This document shows, piece after piece, positions 1-9,964 of a stretch of DNA of 64,000 bases. A program made the position numbers and the translations under genes. Where the stretch lies: contig PUFA01000081.1 in assembly GCA_003508835.1 (NCBI GenBank), positions 1,984,001-2,048,000 on the forward strand. The letters run 5' to 3'. Origin of the DNA: Eonycteris spelaea (Eukaryota > Chordata > Mammalia > Chiroptera > Pteropodidae). A model generated the notes under the pieces. It was given only the letters and a program-made list of their open reading frames with translations. It did no database searches and was not told the DNA's origin. Numbering within the stretch: the first letter of the stretch is position 1; each line of letters starts with the position of its first letter.

Positions 1-254
1 AATCCCTGCTTCCTTGAAACATTGTTTAAGCAGTCTCAGTAACTGCTTTATGGCTATAAGCTACGTGACTTCTTCAGTGTCTCATAATGGCTCCCGACAT
101 TGTAAGGAATAAATGAATAAATGTCAAGTGCTCAGAACAGTGCCTAAAACATAGTAAACCTTGTATATTATCCATTATTGAGGACATTCATGCATCCATC
201 CATTCATCAAATATTGAGTGTCTTTTTTGTGCTAGGCCAATAATGTCTCCTAGA

Positions 255-545
255 CTAGTGATGTCCAACAGAAATGCAATGTAAACCATAAATGTGAGCC
301 AAGTATGTAATTTAAAATTTTCTAGTAGAAAACTTTTTATTTTTTAATATTAAAATGTTTTAATCCAATATCTGAAATATTATTTCAACATGTAATCAGT
401 ATAAAATATTGAGATATTTTACCTTCTTTTTTCCATTCTAAATCCTTGTATGTATATTTTGCACATAAAGCACAGCTCAATTCAGACAAGCCACATTGCA
501 ACTGCTCGACAGCCACAAGTGGCTAGTAGCTAACGTGCAGTCTTT
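255..545 (+). mobile_element. Non-autonomous hAT-type DNA transposon fossil (MER type)
   Basis: The stretch resembles the widespread mammalian element that opens with a 'gtccaacagaaatgcaatg' type end and closes with 'agccacaagtggctagtagc' followed by a CAG-like end. The ends are partly inverted relative to each other. It is diverged, so it is old. Family assignment is from memory of the consensus; the exact MER name is not certain. Confidence 0.45.
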
Positions 546-758
546 ACTTTAAAGGTTAGAAAGAGGGGAAATGCTATCTTTGTCCCAGCCTCATCTTGCT
601 ACTCATGCAGGACAAGGCAAGTTGCTCCAAGTGATGGGGAGACCAAGCCCTGAACTGAGAGAAGAGGGTCCTTTGGCGGAGAGTGTAGAAAAAATTTAAC
701 ACACACCAAAATCAGAGTCAACGGGAAAGTTTAATTAGAAAAGGGATAACACTCCCCA

Positions 759-1420
759 TGTTGTGGTTTGATCAAATCTAAGACCCATGGAGCCAATTGA
801 GGTGAATTATGAGTCTTTATTAGCCAGCCGGCAACTGACTCTCTACCACGCAGGGTTAGAGATCAGCCCCCAGCTCCCCAAAGAGGCAGTTTATAAAGCC
901 TAGAACCACACCCTGGTTAACATCAAACAAGCAAGCAGATTACAGAAGATGGCTCACTTGAAAATTTTCCACCCTTAACATACAGAGTGTGGTCTCCTCT
1001 CAGAGGCAGACAGTGAGAGACAGAGTAAAGGTACCAAGAGGGACCATCCCTGAGTGTTCTGGGAATTCATTTTATATATCATTCTTTAGTTCCCATTTCC
1101 TTTGATATGGATATACAGTGAGGAAGGGGAAGAGTATGTAGCCTGAAAAGGTAAGAATATGTAGAGTGAAAGGCCTGCTGGCAGTTTCCAGTCTTTAATC
1201 CATAGGTTCCCCATGGTTTTAGACAGAGGGGAATGAGATTCTGGTTCCTGTTTTCCCTTCACAGGTGTGAGGAATGGGCTTTTAGCAATCCCAGCAGAAA
1301 TCTTGCTTTGCTCTGAAGGTGTCCTCCTGGCCTGGCTGCAGGGCTGATCAGCACATAGCAAGCGGTCTCTGACTGTGGCTTGATTAACATTTTAATTTTC
1401 TTGCCTCCTCCCTACATTAC
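759..1420 (-). mobile_element. Probable solo retroviral LTR (antisense)
   Basis: Read on the minus strand, a TATA-like motif (RC of 'tttataaa' near 890-897) is followed about 75 bases later by a polyadenylation signal (RC of 'tttatt' at 816-821). The stretch ends in CA next to position 759. This TATA, short R region, AATAAA layout is typical of class I endogenous retrovirus LTRs. No internal retroviral reading frame or clear primer-binding site was seen next to it, so a solo LTR is likely. The outer boundary is approximate. Confidence 0.5.
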
Positions 1421-3719
1421 TACTAATTAAATAATTTTTTCTTCAATTTGCAAGGTACTTTCACAGCCATTATTTTGATAGGCACATGCCTCCCCTTAAA
1501 AGATAGATTAGATTTTAGGAGGTGGGGGAAAATTCCCATCAAGAGGAAAGCATAAGCAGAAGCAACAAAGGAGGAAAACAAGGGTTTTTAGGAAATTAGA
1601 AGTCACAGAAATAAACCTATGATAATGTACCAGGGAAGCCCTTGCGTGTTATTTGTCAGGTAGCAGGGAGAAACCAAAGGTTGGATGCAGGCAAGAGGCA
1701 AATTTGGATAAAATAGCAGCTTAACATAAAAAGAAAGAGTGGGAGAGGCTAGTGTTGCAGGAAGTGACACCGGACAGAGGAATTCAGATGCTCAGACAAC
1801 TTCATTAGAGGAAGGAGACCATGGAACATTTAACAAACCCAAAGCACTATCTTCCCTTGGTTAGATTTCTTACAGCTTATACACCCTCGCAGTGTCCATG
1901 CAAGGGGTGTGTGATTCCTTTTTCTGAGGTTTTACATGTCCCTCCTTACTCAGAGTGGGAAGGGGCAGCTTCGGGTGGGGGACTGCAGGGGAGGAATTTC
2001 CAGATCCTTGGTGTTATCAGCACTTTATCAGATTCTTGACCAAAGAGACAGGACTCCTAGGCTTACATATGGGAAGCAACATTCATTGATGTCTGCCTCC
2101 GCTCAGTGGGTTCCTTATCCTAAGGCTGAGCTCTCGCTGTAACACAGCAAACAGTTCCACAGTCTTGACATTCCTATACAGCTACAGAGATAGGGAAGGG
2201 ACTGGAGAATCCTTGAGGTGGGGGATGCAGCTGTGAAAAAACATGTTAACTGAAGGGCACAGGGCAGAATGGGGGAAGAGAGAGCAGTTTTAACCAGCTG
2301 AGTCGGTTATTTCTGCAGGCCCTTTCTTTTGCATCTATTTTTCCTTTCAGATGCCTCCTCTCCTCTCTCACTAGAGGTAGTTCATTAGGAAATCACTGCA
2401 TTAAATCTCAGGAAGAAATGTTCTAGATAGAAGAATAGAGAGGAAGAGATAACTTCTAAGTGTCTGGAACAAAGGAGTCCTTTTCCTCCCTAGGTGATTG
2501 GGAAGTTTTTTAGGGAACGTCTACTGAGATATTTCTCTTTCCTTACCCCTAACCCAAACCAATACCTGAGTACCTACTCCTTGCCAAGGACTATGATAGA
2601 CCTTGAAGATATATATAAAAGGGAAAAGGTAGGTAAGGTTCCTGAACTCTTAGATGTTATGTTTTTTGAGAGAGATGAAGCTAATTATTAGATAAATAAT
2701 TTCACATTGTGGCAAGTACTCTAAAGAAAATAATCATAAAGCGTTCAGTGTTGTAGACAAGTGAACGAGATGATTCCCATTTGAAGATCGTTCTTGCTGC
2801 AGTGTGAAAAACTGCTTAAGGCCAGTAAAGGTGGAAGTTGGGATTTCAGTTCGAAGGCAACTGGAGTAGAGCAGGTTAAGAAATGATGGCTGCATGACCC
2901 AAATTAAGGTCTTTGAAAAAATGAATGACCTCCTCTCCAATATTTTTGCAAAAATGATCCTCTATAATTGTTCTGCAAAAATTTAAATGAAGCAAAGGAT
3001 GCTGTCTTGTCCTATATTAAGCACTTTTGGGGAGACAATGGTCCCAAAAGAGTCAGCACGAAGTTAAATCTTTAATTATTCCAGATAGTCGAACATATTT
3101 GCCATCTTAAACTAACATTGTTAAATGCAAAACATAATTATTTCCAAAATATAATTTTCAGTGCCATTTTAGATAAGTTGATTAGGAACCTTTCAAATGA
3201 GATAACGCGAAAACTGGAAAAAAAAAAAAAAAAAAGAGCAGCAGCAATAAGGACTCCACACAGAAAGAATAGCTAAATATAGAGGCCTTGGGACATGTTA
3301 AGGAAACACAAAGTAACCCAGTGGATGAAGCAGAGTAAATATACATCAGCACATTGTATGCGGTCTTTATTTAACGAATGACCAGGAAATATCTTACTCG
3401 TATGCCACCTCTACAGTGCTAACATGCAGGGGCCATCAAGGCACAAGCAGAAGAAAGGTCTTGCATTTTCAGTTGCCCCACCAACAGCAGATAAAAAAAC
3501 GCAATCACTTCTGGTGAAGCAAGAGCAGAAACACTTATTTAAAAGAGAATAAATACATCCAGTAGGTGTCTGTCTGTGTATTCCCGAAGGCTTGACAATA
3601 AAGCTCCTTTACAGTTTGGTCACCGCCTCGGCTCAAAGGCACTTCCATCCACACCCTCAAATATCAACACGTCTTGAAGATTCTGAGGAACTTCCTTATG
3701 CCAGCGGTTGCCAAGCTAC

Positions 3720-4300
3720 TACACGCGTGGTAGCCTCGCCTCCCCCAGCGCTGGGCCCATCACACAACTAGAAGGCGGCTTCTCTCCGCGCGGCAGGGCA
3801 AAGGAGCGCCGCACACGGACAGCCGAAAGGCGCCGGGACAGCGTATCCGGCCCCCTACACGTCAGCCTCCGCTTTGCCGGTTGTCGCCCGCGTGACGAAG
3901 CGGACACGCCCGTGCATAGCGTGGCTTCCCCGGCCAATGGGCTCCGTCCACCTCCCTCTTCTGTCACCCTGCCGTTCAATGTCGTCTGTGACGTTAAAAG
4001 GCGGGCGCGGAGGGAGATACGGAAGTCGGGAGGGGTCAGGCCCCATCACTCGGAGGCGGGGAAGGAGAAGCAAGATGGTTTACATCTCGAATGGTGAGTT
4101 GGAGCTGGGCGAAGCGGGCAAAGGGGCGACCGCTGGCCTGGGAGGACGGAGCTCGGGTTTCTTTCATCCTCGCCCGCCGGGCCTGGTGCCCCTCGCGGCT
4201 CTCGTGGACTTTATACCACACAGCCAGGCGCGGTCGCTTGGGCTTGCGGCTCGTCAGCGCATCGCGCAGAAGCGGTTGGGGCAAGGGCCGAGGTCTCCAT
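3720..4300 (+). promoter_or_regulatory. SELENOK: CpG-island promoter of SELENOK
   Basis: CpG-rich stretch surrounding the first SELENOK exon. It contains a CCAAT box (3934-3938), a CRE-like TGACGTTA (3989-3996), GC boxes just after it (about 4000-4010) and an ETS-like CGGAAG near 4020. There is no TATA box. This is the usual architecture of a housekeeping promoter. Long open frames in both strands here are a by-product of the GC-rich composition. Confidence 0.8.
3934..3952 (+). promoter_or_regulatory. SELENOK: ERSE-like element (CCAAT-N9-CCACC)
   Basis: CCAAT at 3934-3938 is followed after exactly nine bases by CCACC at 3948-3952. The consensus ER-stress response element is CCAAT-N9-CCACG, so only the last base differs. 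It lies about 120 bases upstream of the SELENOK start codon. SELENOK is reported to be induced by ER stress through such an element; functionality here is inferred. Confidence 0.55.
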
Positions 4301-7300
4301 GGTGACAGCTGTGCGGGATGCTTAGGGTCTTCCTGGAGAGCTTCTGATGCGGGCCTTGCGAAAGTGGTCTTTCCTTTCGGGCGTCTATGCCCGTAATGGT
4401 AATAACATTAACACTATCTGCGGAGCGCTTGTGCCTCGGGCACTGTGTTAGCATTATTCGCTCATCAACTCATTCAGTCTTTATAACAGCCTTATTCAGG
4501 TAGTATTTTATTGTCCCAATTTTACGAATGAAGACTGAGGCGCAGATTAAAGAACTTGCCCAGGATCACAAAGTTAGTTAATGGCTCAGTCGGAATTTGA
4601 ATCAAGGTAGGCTGATGTCAGCATCCTTGCTGTTATTAGTTATACTGCCTTTTTGTAACTTTGAAGGCATTAGATAAAAGTTTTGCGTGGTCTTTAGTTT
4701 TTAGTTTTCTCCCAGGAAAGGGTACCTAGTCATACCTACAGTCTTTCATCCTAATTTCAGGGGGCACAGGAAGAAGCACCGCTCCCTCTAGAGCAAGTTA
4801 ATTATTCCAGAATTGAGATTCAGGGAGACTTAATTCAGTGACAAAGAAAATGGAAAAGACACTACATAACTGCGTCCGAGCAATGCCAGAACTGCCTGTC
4901 CACCTGTTTTGACTCAGGTGAAACAAATGTGTTGGTGCAATCTTAACAAATAGTTCATAGATCACAGGAAGTAGGTTCTGGTTCTATTTGAATCATCTGT
5001 TTATCTTCAGAGGTAATTAAGATAGTCAGGAGAAGTGGTTTGGCTGCCTGGACTTTGTATTTCTTTGATCTTTGAAATCTCACTCTCTCCGTTTCTCCTA
5101 CTTAAAAACCTTTGAAATAGGTAAGTTGATGGACACACACACAAATCAAAATTCTATCTTCATTTTGGGAACTTGCAGACTTCTTATTTTATCCTTTGTG
5201 ATTATGGCTGGCAGCTTTTATTTATGCATTATTAAATAATTCTTTGTATTTGTTATGTGTCTTATTGTGTATGTGTTATTGTATTTGATGCTCATAAATG
5301 CTGTAAAGGATCTATTAGGGCCTTTTATCTCATTTTTATAGTTAAGAAATGCCAGGTGCATTCAAGCAACTTATTTCCTTCTAAGGATATTGGGAGGGGA
5401 GGTTTCTGCCTTCAGAAACTAAGTGAAAGTGACATAAAGCAAGATAGAATGATGCAAGTGCATGCAATAGATTCTTTCGAATCACAAAGGAAGAACTGCC
5501 AGAGATTTGTCTTTTTAGAAGGACTGTATTTATCAGCACTTCACAAAACATTTCTTACTATCAAATGACTTTCTTTCCCCAACAATCTTATATGGCTAAC
5601 CCTGGAATACTTTTTCTCAGAGAAGGAAAATGTCACGTCAGCCAAGGAAGCAGAACTAGTAAGAGGCAGAACCAAGCTATGACTCATGCTGTCTTTAAGT
5701 CTAGCCCCTTTTTCTTTATAGCTCTATGAGTAGATATACCTGAAAGTAAACTGGTCAAGGAAAACGGAAAAGTAAAACCCTGGCTGGAGGGGTGGAAATG
5801 AGCATGGAGAAGTTCTTGGGTGAATGGAGAGAAAGGTAGTTGACAGCTCTTCTCCCCAAATATTCTGACCTCTTGATTTACAAGGCCGAAACTCTATAAG
5901 AGTACTAACTTCATGTTGTAGCTTCTATTATTTAAAGTAGTTTGAAAAATAAATCCATTTTTGCTTAAAATAAAGCTGAAGTCTAGAATTAGAATCAACA
6001 GCGTCCTTTTACAGAAAATAGTGGTCATTTTAATGACCAAGCCTAATTCTCTTCAGTACTTAGAGCACAGAGATTCTTTGATTTATAAAAATTTTATTAT
6101 AACTGATTCTAAAGACTTGTAAGGGTATGTGTAAACAATCTTTTTATATAGGCAAGATGCTTTGCAAGTGAAAAATACCTTGAACACATTTAGGAAAATG
6201 GAATTGGTGTGAACATCTTTTATAGTCACTGATTTGTTTCCTCAAAATACTTGAATAAACAGATATTTGTACATCCATCTTCATAGAAGCATTTTCACAG
6301 TAGCCAAAAGGTGGAAGCAACCCAAGTGTCCATCAATAATAGATGAATGGATAAGCAAAGTGTAGTATACACATTCAATGGACTATTAATCAGCCTTAAG
6401 AAAAAAAGGAAGGAAATTTCGAAACATACCACAACATGGATGAACCTTAAAGATATTATGCTAAGTGAAATAGCTGGTCACCAAAGTACAAATATTGTAT
6501 GCTTCCTCATGTGATGTTCCTATAGCAGTCAAATTCATGGAGACAGAAGGTAGAATGGTGGTTGTTAGGGTCTAGGGGAAGGAAGAAATGGGAAGTTAAT
6601 GTTTAATGGGTACAGAATTTCAGTTGGAGAAGATGAAAACGTTCTGGAGATAGTGGCGATGGCTGTACAACAATATGAATATACTTAATGTCATAGAACT
6701 GTACACTTCAAAATGGTCAAAATGGTACATTTTTGTGTATGTTTTACTGTAGTAATAAAAGAAAAAATACTTGAAGTGTTACCCTCCAAAATTACAAACT
6801 GTAGGAAAACATTTGACGTATTAAAGGGATGACTGCTAGATCACAAAGCTTTACTTCTTTGAACTCTTCCTTAAAATGTTTTACACATAAAAGACCTCTA
6901 TTTTCCTTGACCATTTGGAATGATGCACATGTTGAAAACAATCTATGATTGTTATGTAACTGATTAAATGTAATGCGTCTCGTGTCAGGGATTTATAACA
7001 CTAACTAAAGTTTCTTTATTCTTGTCTGTAGGTCAAGTGTTGGACAGTCGGAGTCAATCCCCATGGAGATTATCATTGATAACAGATTTCTTTTGGGGAA
7101 TAGCTGAGTTCGTGGTTTTGTTGTAAGTATAGTAGTGCTCTTAGTAGCCCTGATTAAGTTTCCAGAAGTCCATTAGGTATATTATGTTGCATATCTTAAA
7201 CAAGCTCAGCTTTCCTGAGCAGTTTTTTAAATTATTATTATTATTACTAGCTTTACTAAGGAAAAGGAATACTGTGTAGTGCTAAAGCTTCCACCAGACA

Positions 7301-8615
7301 TCTTATGATTATGAATGTTAGTTGAGTTATTAACCTTGACCATATATCTTAGCTTTGGTGGTAACCATATCAACCTGCAGCCGTGGTGCTAGAATGACAA
7401 TGCCTTGCCTTCTCTTTACTGTTCCCGGCTTTAGTGTGTATATTGCAAATTGTATTCGATATTATACAACAAGTAAACAAGGGGAATTAGATACTGATTT
7501 TTTTAAAAAACAGCTCCCATGTTAAAGTTTTTATTTAATCAAGAATTAGAATCAATACAGAGGAGACAAAAATTTAAACCACTATAATTTCAAGCAGTCC
7601 TTAGTTAAATGCATTTTTGGGCCTTTCACATGCTATATATTTTATGAAAATTGTTTATCAACTACTAACAAGTCTTATCCTAAATTTGAATATATATGTT
7701 TGAATGTTTCATGGGCAGAGAGGACTGTGGGGATGCAAAGATGTGGGAGACAGTTCCTTCATTGACCTTAAAATTAGTAAATATCTTTAAACTACAAGAG
7801 GCATTGGGGCAGGAATTATTGTGGAGGTGAATATCAGAGGAAGTTATTCCAGGTAGAAGAAACACAGGAAAGGTGGCCGAGAAGTTTGAATATCAGTCTG
7901 TGATCTTTACACTTAATTGATTACTGTTTGAATCTATGCACTCATGGTTTAGAAGAGTCACGTTCCATGGGAAAATATAGCAGGACAAGAGAGGATCAAA
8001 GTTGTATCCCACATACAAGGACAAGAGAGGATCAAAGTTGTTATCCCACATACAAGGTAATGTTAGGTAGGCTGTCAGCAGGGGAAATATAGGAGTAATG
8101 AATGTGCAATACTATAAAAACAGGTTCTGGGACCTGACAGCTGATGTAAAGGAGGAAATGTGGGAAGTTATCTAGGAGAGTTATCAGCAAAGTAAGAAAA
8201 ACAAGGAAGTGAGACTTTGGCACAGAATATAGCACACTCTTTTTAGAGATGTGCTTGCATTAGATGGTGTTGTACAAATGGCTTCAAGAAATATGGATCT
8301 GGAGCTAAATCAGTTGTCCTCTCACAGAGATGATAGTTGAAACCATGGAAATACATTTTATAATGTCGAAAGTAGTACTTCTGTTGTTTTCTGCCTCTTG
8401 TTTCAGTTTCAAAACTCTGCTTCAGCAAGATGTGAAAAAGAGAAGAGGCTACGGAAACTCGTCTGATTCCAGATATGATGATGGAAGAGGGTATAGTTTT
8501 TAACTTGATAATAGATGTTTTTACCTCTCTGTAAATTTCAGTTAAATTAGATATGGTAGATGGTAGATGGATGGATGAATGGATAGATGGATGGATGGAT
8601 GGATAGATAGATAGG

Positions 8616-8658
<43 letters not shown>

Positions 8659-9512
8659 GCAAGCAGGCAGGCAGGCTCATGGTAACTAAAGGTTTAAATT
8701 CTATTTCACAAAATTAATGCATTACTGTAAATTAAGTTGCCTCTGATTTGATAATCAGTTAATCTGGCAAAGCGAAAATGTACATCAAATATCCTATGGG
8801 ATATATTTCAATTAAAGGATGAAAACTGAGAGCCAACATTAAAATCTAGAGATTACGTATTTTAGAATCTCAGTTTCCAACTGCTAATGAAAAATTTAGA
8901 AGATCGAGCAGCATTAGGTTAGGTTTGTGTTTCCATGAGACAAAAATCAGCTGGAGTTGGGTTTCTGTTGGGCATTTGCAGGAAATGCTATTGAGTCCAT
9001 CACAGTCCTTGCCTGATGCACTTTCCTCATGTGCTTTATGTGTCTGGTTTCCCTATAAGGGTTTCCATTTTTGTCCTAAATGGTAGTTCCTATTTTAAAT
9101 AAAGAAAAGGGTCCAATTGGAATAATGTCTACTAAACAGTAAAAATTAACTTTTTCTTTTATTAGGCCCCCAGGAAACCCCCCAGAAGAATGGGTAGAAT
9201 TAATCATCTGCGTGGTCCTAGTCCTCCTCCAATGGCTGGTGGATGAGGAAGGTAACTTAAAAATCTCAAATTATTCTACAGGGGTTTCATTTTGAAAATG
9301 CTTCCTTAGGAAGGTGTTAAGGAAAACAGAAGTTGCCCAACATGTTTAATTACTTGGATATCATTATTTGCAACCCTTGAAAAATCCATTGGCTTTTTTT
9401 ATCAAAATGTCTTTTGAAACAAGTTTTATAACATGTAACAATTGTTGGATTTTTCATACATATCCAAATTAATAACTAGCAACTAATTATTATAACCTTT
9501 TCTTTTAGGTAA
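4075..9512 (+). CDS. SELENOK: Selenoprotein K (five exons; frame broken in exon 4 as written)
   Basis: Single-pass ER-membrane selenoprotein. Known roles are as cofactor of the palmitoyltransferase DHHC6 and in ER-associated degradation and calcium flux. Coding exons: 4075-4093, 7032-7122, 8407-8490, 9166-9251, and 9509 onward; all have GT-AG borders. Exon 1 gives MVYISNG, exon 2 the membrane segment (about residues 20-42, rich in F, W, V and L), exon 3 the basic KKRRGYG region and exon 4 the Gly/Pro/Arg-rich tail. The Sec codon TGA is at 9244-9246, followed by Gly, Arg and TAA at 9510-9512. Exons 1-3 leave two bases over, so exon 4 should contribute one base before its first codon. The Sec frame actually needs zero, because one C is missing from the run at 9178-9183. 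The family tail is readable only in the shifted frame, so this is a real lesion, a sequence error, or a gene rescued by another splice acceptor (see findings). Gene identity is secure. Confidence 0.93.
4395..4615 (+). repeat. MIR SINE (SELENOK intron 1)
   Basis: Matches the MIR layout: a 'ctcatcaactcattcagtc' type segment, then 'ttttacgaatgaagactgag' and 'aacttgcccaggatcacaaa', followed by 'ggaatttgaatcaaggtagg'. Diverged from consensus, sense orientation. Confidence 0.8.
6270..6770 (+). mobile_element. LINE-1 3' fragment (sense, SELENOK intron 1)
   Basis: Resembles the end of L1 ORF2 and its 3' UTR, from a 'gtggaagcaacccaagtgtc' stretch through 'ggatgaaccttaaagatatt' and 'gctaagtgaaatagctggtc' to 'gtacacttcaaaatggtcaa'. 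It is 5' truncated and has no long reading frame. An older L1M-type element is likely. Confidence 0.8.
7983..8055 (+). repeat. Tandem duplication, two copies of about 36 bp
   Basis: A 36-base unit beginning 'ggacaagagaggatcaaag' (7983-8018) is repeated immediately (8019-8055). The copies differ by a single inserted T. Near-identity means the duplication is recent. It lies in SELENOK intron 2. Confidence 0.9.
8555..8675 (+). repeat. Compound tetranucleotide microsatellite (GATG)n(GATA)n(GGCA)n
   Basis: Irregular GATG repeats pass into a run of about twelve GATA units and end in GGCA/AGGC units. It sits about 65 bases after SELENOK exon 3. The Ser/Ile/Tyr/Leu-repeat open frame on the opposite strand is produced entirely by this repeat. 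Confidence 0.95.
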
Positions 9513-9513
9513 A

Positions 9514-9535
9514 TGTCTGCTGTAAGAAGCAGACA
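9514..9535 (+). promoter_or_regulatory. SELENOK: 8-bp perfect stem-loop just after the SELENOK stop (SRE-like)
   Basis: TGTCTGCT (9514-9521) and AGCAGACA (9528-9535) are perfectly complementary around a six-base loop. In the spliced mRNA only 10 nucleotides separate the Sec UGA from the stem. Selenocysteine redefinition elements in other selenoprotein mRNAs sit at about this distance. The structure is seen; the function is inferred. Confidence 0.5.
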
Positions 9536-9650
9536 ATTGGACATGCACATTTACAGCAGAAGGAAACCATCAAGCAGTGGAGGCCAGACCATACTGGACA
9601 AGTAGATGGATGTGTATGTCCTAAACATGGATTGCTCTGTGTCCTCACAG

Positions 9651-9701
9651 ATGAATGAGGTCATGTTGGGAATTCCCTCACATGGATCCAGCATGACTGA
9701 C
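9651..9701 (+). promoter_or_regulatory. SELENOK: SECIS element in SELENOK 3' UTR
   Basis: Selenocysteine insertion sequence, bound by SBP2 on the mRNA. The 5' core AUGA (9655-9658) faces UGAC (9698-9701), giving the tandem sheared G-A pairs of the core quartet. A ten-pair helix follows: 9660-9669 pairs with 9688-9697 with one U-G wobble. The conserved unpaired AA lies at 9671-9672, 12 nucleotides after the core AUGA (9659-9670 between), as expected. A second AUGA at 9651-9654 directly precedes the core. It is about 140 nucleotides downstream of the stop codon. Confidence 0.85.
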
Positions 9702-9940
9702 ATGCAGTTCTATAAATGCACATATTTGTCTCATCTTTTTGTATAGTTTATGAAAGTATTAATATAGTTTTAATAAGTACATATTTTAGGTTACAAATCT
9801 GATTTCTCATCTTTATATAATGAAAACAAAAAATCTGAATTTGTGTTTTCATTATATTCAAAGAAAAAAAAGGCTGTGTATTTAGTACTATTAGTGTCAC
9901 CTTTTTAAACTTCTGTAAATGTTCATTGTTTTCTTTTATA

Positions 9941-9946
9941 AATAAA
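9941..9946 (+). terminator. SELENOK: Polyadenylation signal of SELENOK
   Basis: AATAAA about 430 bases downstream of the stop and 240 bases after the SECIS, followed by a T/G-rich stretch. Exon 5 probably ends near 9960. Confidence 0.75.
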
Positions 9947-9964
9947 TCACGTTGTATTTATTTC

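Larger units (their letters stand above)
1..3700. other. Intergenic region left of SELENOK
   Basis: No protein-coding gene was recognised. The stretch holds a DNA-transposon-like fossil (about 255-545), a probable minus-strand LTR (about 759-1420), an A18 tract (3218-3235) and otherwise unassigned AT-rich sequence. The short open frames between 1 and 3 kb have no recognisable protein similarity and no splice or promoter context. Confidence 0.6.

Noticed and set aside
3708..4396. Several open frames of 70-143 codons on both strands around SELENOK exon 1
   Set aside because: They arise from the stop-poor GC-rich CpG island and show no family similarity.
8243..8680. Minus-strand 145-codon frame with long Leu/Ser/Ile/Tyr repeats
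   Set aside because: Generated by the GATA/GATG/GGCA microsatellite and flanking intron sequence overlapping SELENOK exon 3.
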